A program made the translations under genes and the position numbers. Below the pieces are notes generated by a model. The model ran no database searches, was not told the DNA's origin, and saw nothing but the letters and a program-made list of their open reading frames with translations. This document shows positions 5,605 to 5,784 of a stretch of 5,784 nt of DNA, one piece after another. Within the stretch, counting starts at the first letter, position 1, and each line of letters opens with the position of its first letter. The DNA is from CAZMRQ01 sp964568795 (lineage in GTDB: Bacteria; Pseudomonadota; Gammaproteobacteria; Comchoanobacterales; Comchoanobacteraceae): NCBI GenBank assembly GCA_964568795.1, contig CAZMRQ010000060.1, forward strand, positions 1-5,784, written 5' to 3'.

Positions 5605-5784
5605 TTAATTTTCAATATTGGGTTTCCCAGAGAGCACTAATTTCTGAACACTTTTCCTATATGCTTCACCCCGCGCCTCAAATCCGGAAAACATATCAAA
5701 ACTGGCACAAGCTGGAGAGAGCAGTACAGTGTCACCGCTCTGGGCCAACTCCGCTGCAGCACTCACGGCACCCTCCATGTGGTC
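5605..5784 (-). CDS. murD: MurD, UDP-N-acetylmuramoyl-L-alanine:D-glutamate ligase (C-terminal fragment)
   Basis: The last 59 codons of a gene that starts beyond the right edge of the window; it ends at a TAA at 5607-5605. The translation carries the signature of the MurD C-terminal domain: LLSPACASFDMF, followed by a FEARGEAYRKSV segment, the conserved end of proteobacterial MurD. MurD is a cytoplasmic ATP-dependent ligase that adds D-glutamate to UDP-MurNAc-L-Ala. The Lys/Ser/Phe residues of this segment belong to the domain that closes over the ATP site. In the usual dcw order ftsW comes next; here an alpha/beta hydrolase gene begins 11 bases after the stop. Hand-counted GC is about 49%, higher than the genes that follow. 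Identity is confident from the motif alone, and finding ftsW at the other end of the window supports it. Confidence 0.93.
   Translation of the reverse strand, partial: DHMEGAVSAAAELAQSGDTVLLSPACASFDMFSGFEARGEAYRKSVQKLVLSGKPNIEN

Noticed and set aside
1..5784. Transposase, integrase, tRNA, CRISPR or long repeat
   Set aside because: None was seen. Every stretch is accounted for by coding sequence except gaps of 11 and 54 bases, so no mobility gene explains how the cassette arrived.

Overview
The window reads as one continuous minus-strand operon from a Gram-negative, probably gammaproteobacterial, chromosome. The right edge (5784-5605) holds the last 59 codons of murD. The left edge (177-1) holds the first 59 codons of ftsW. 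In the standard proteobacterial division and cell wall (dcw) cluster these two genes are direct neighbours. Here they are separated by about 5.4 kb carrying five tightly packed genes. The gammaproteobacterial placement rests on the dcw gene order and the MurD C-terminal wording; I cannot name a genus.

The inserted genes, in transcription order, are: an alpha/beta hydrolase (5593-4841); a membrane-anchored MurF-like ligase (4844-3237); a D-alanine:D-alanine ligase family ATP-grasp enzyme (3237-2062); a VanX/DdpX-type M15 D-Ala-D-Ala dipeptidase (2065-1331); and an unrecognised protein with two N-terminal membrane helices (1338-232). Junctions overlap by 4, 1, 4 and 8 bases. The gap to murD is 11 bases and the gap to ftsW is 54 bases. 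There is no gene-free stretch over 300 bases and no convincing promoter or terminator. Expression of the essential ftsW downstream therefore probably depends on reading through the cassette, unless a promoter I cannot see lies inside it.

The functional logic resembles D-Ala-D-Ala replacement systems such as vancomycin-resistance operons. One enzyme makes a D-Ala-D-X dipeptide, one destroys D-Ala-D-Ala, and one attaches the dipeptide to the peptidoglycan precursor. Several features depart from known van operons. There is no VanH dehydrogenase, VanT racemase or VanRS regulator. The Ddl homologue keeps the Lys-Tyr pair that D-lactate ligases lose, but has an altered C-terminal acceptor-pocket motif. 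The MurF homologue has lost the UDP-MurNAc-binding domain and carries a polytopic membrane domain in its place. The last gene is an orphan.

Hand counts of a few stretches give GC in the 30s or lower inside the cassette, against about 47-49% in the murD and ftsW fragments. This suggests the block was acquired horizontally and inserted precisely at the murD/ftsW junction. A function in stem-peptide editing or protection is inference; the enzyme families themselves are well supported.
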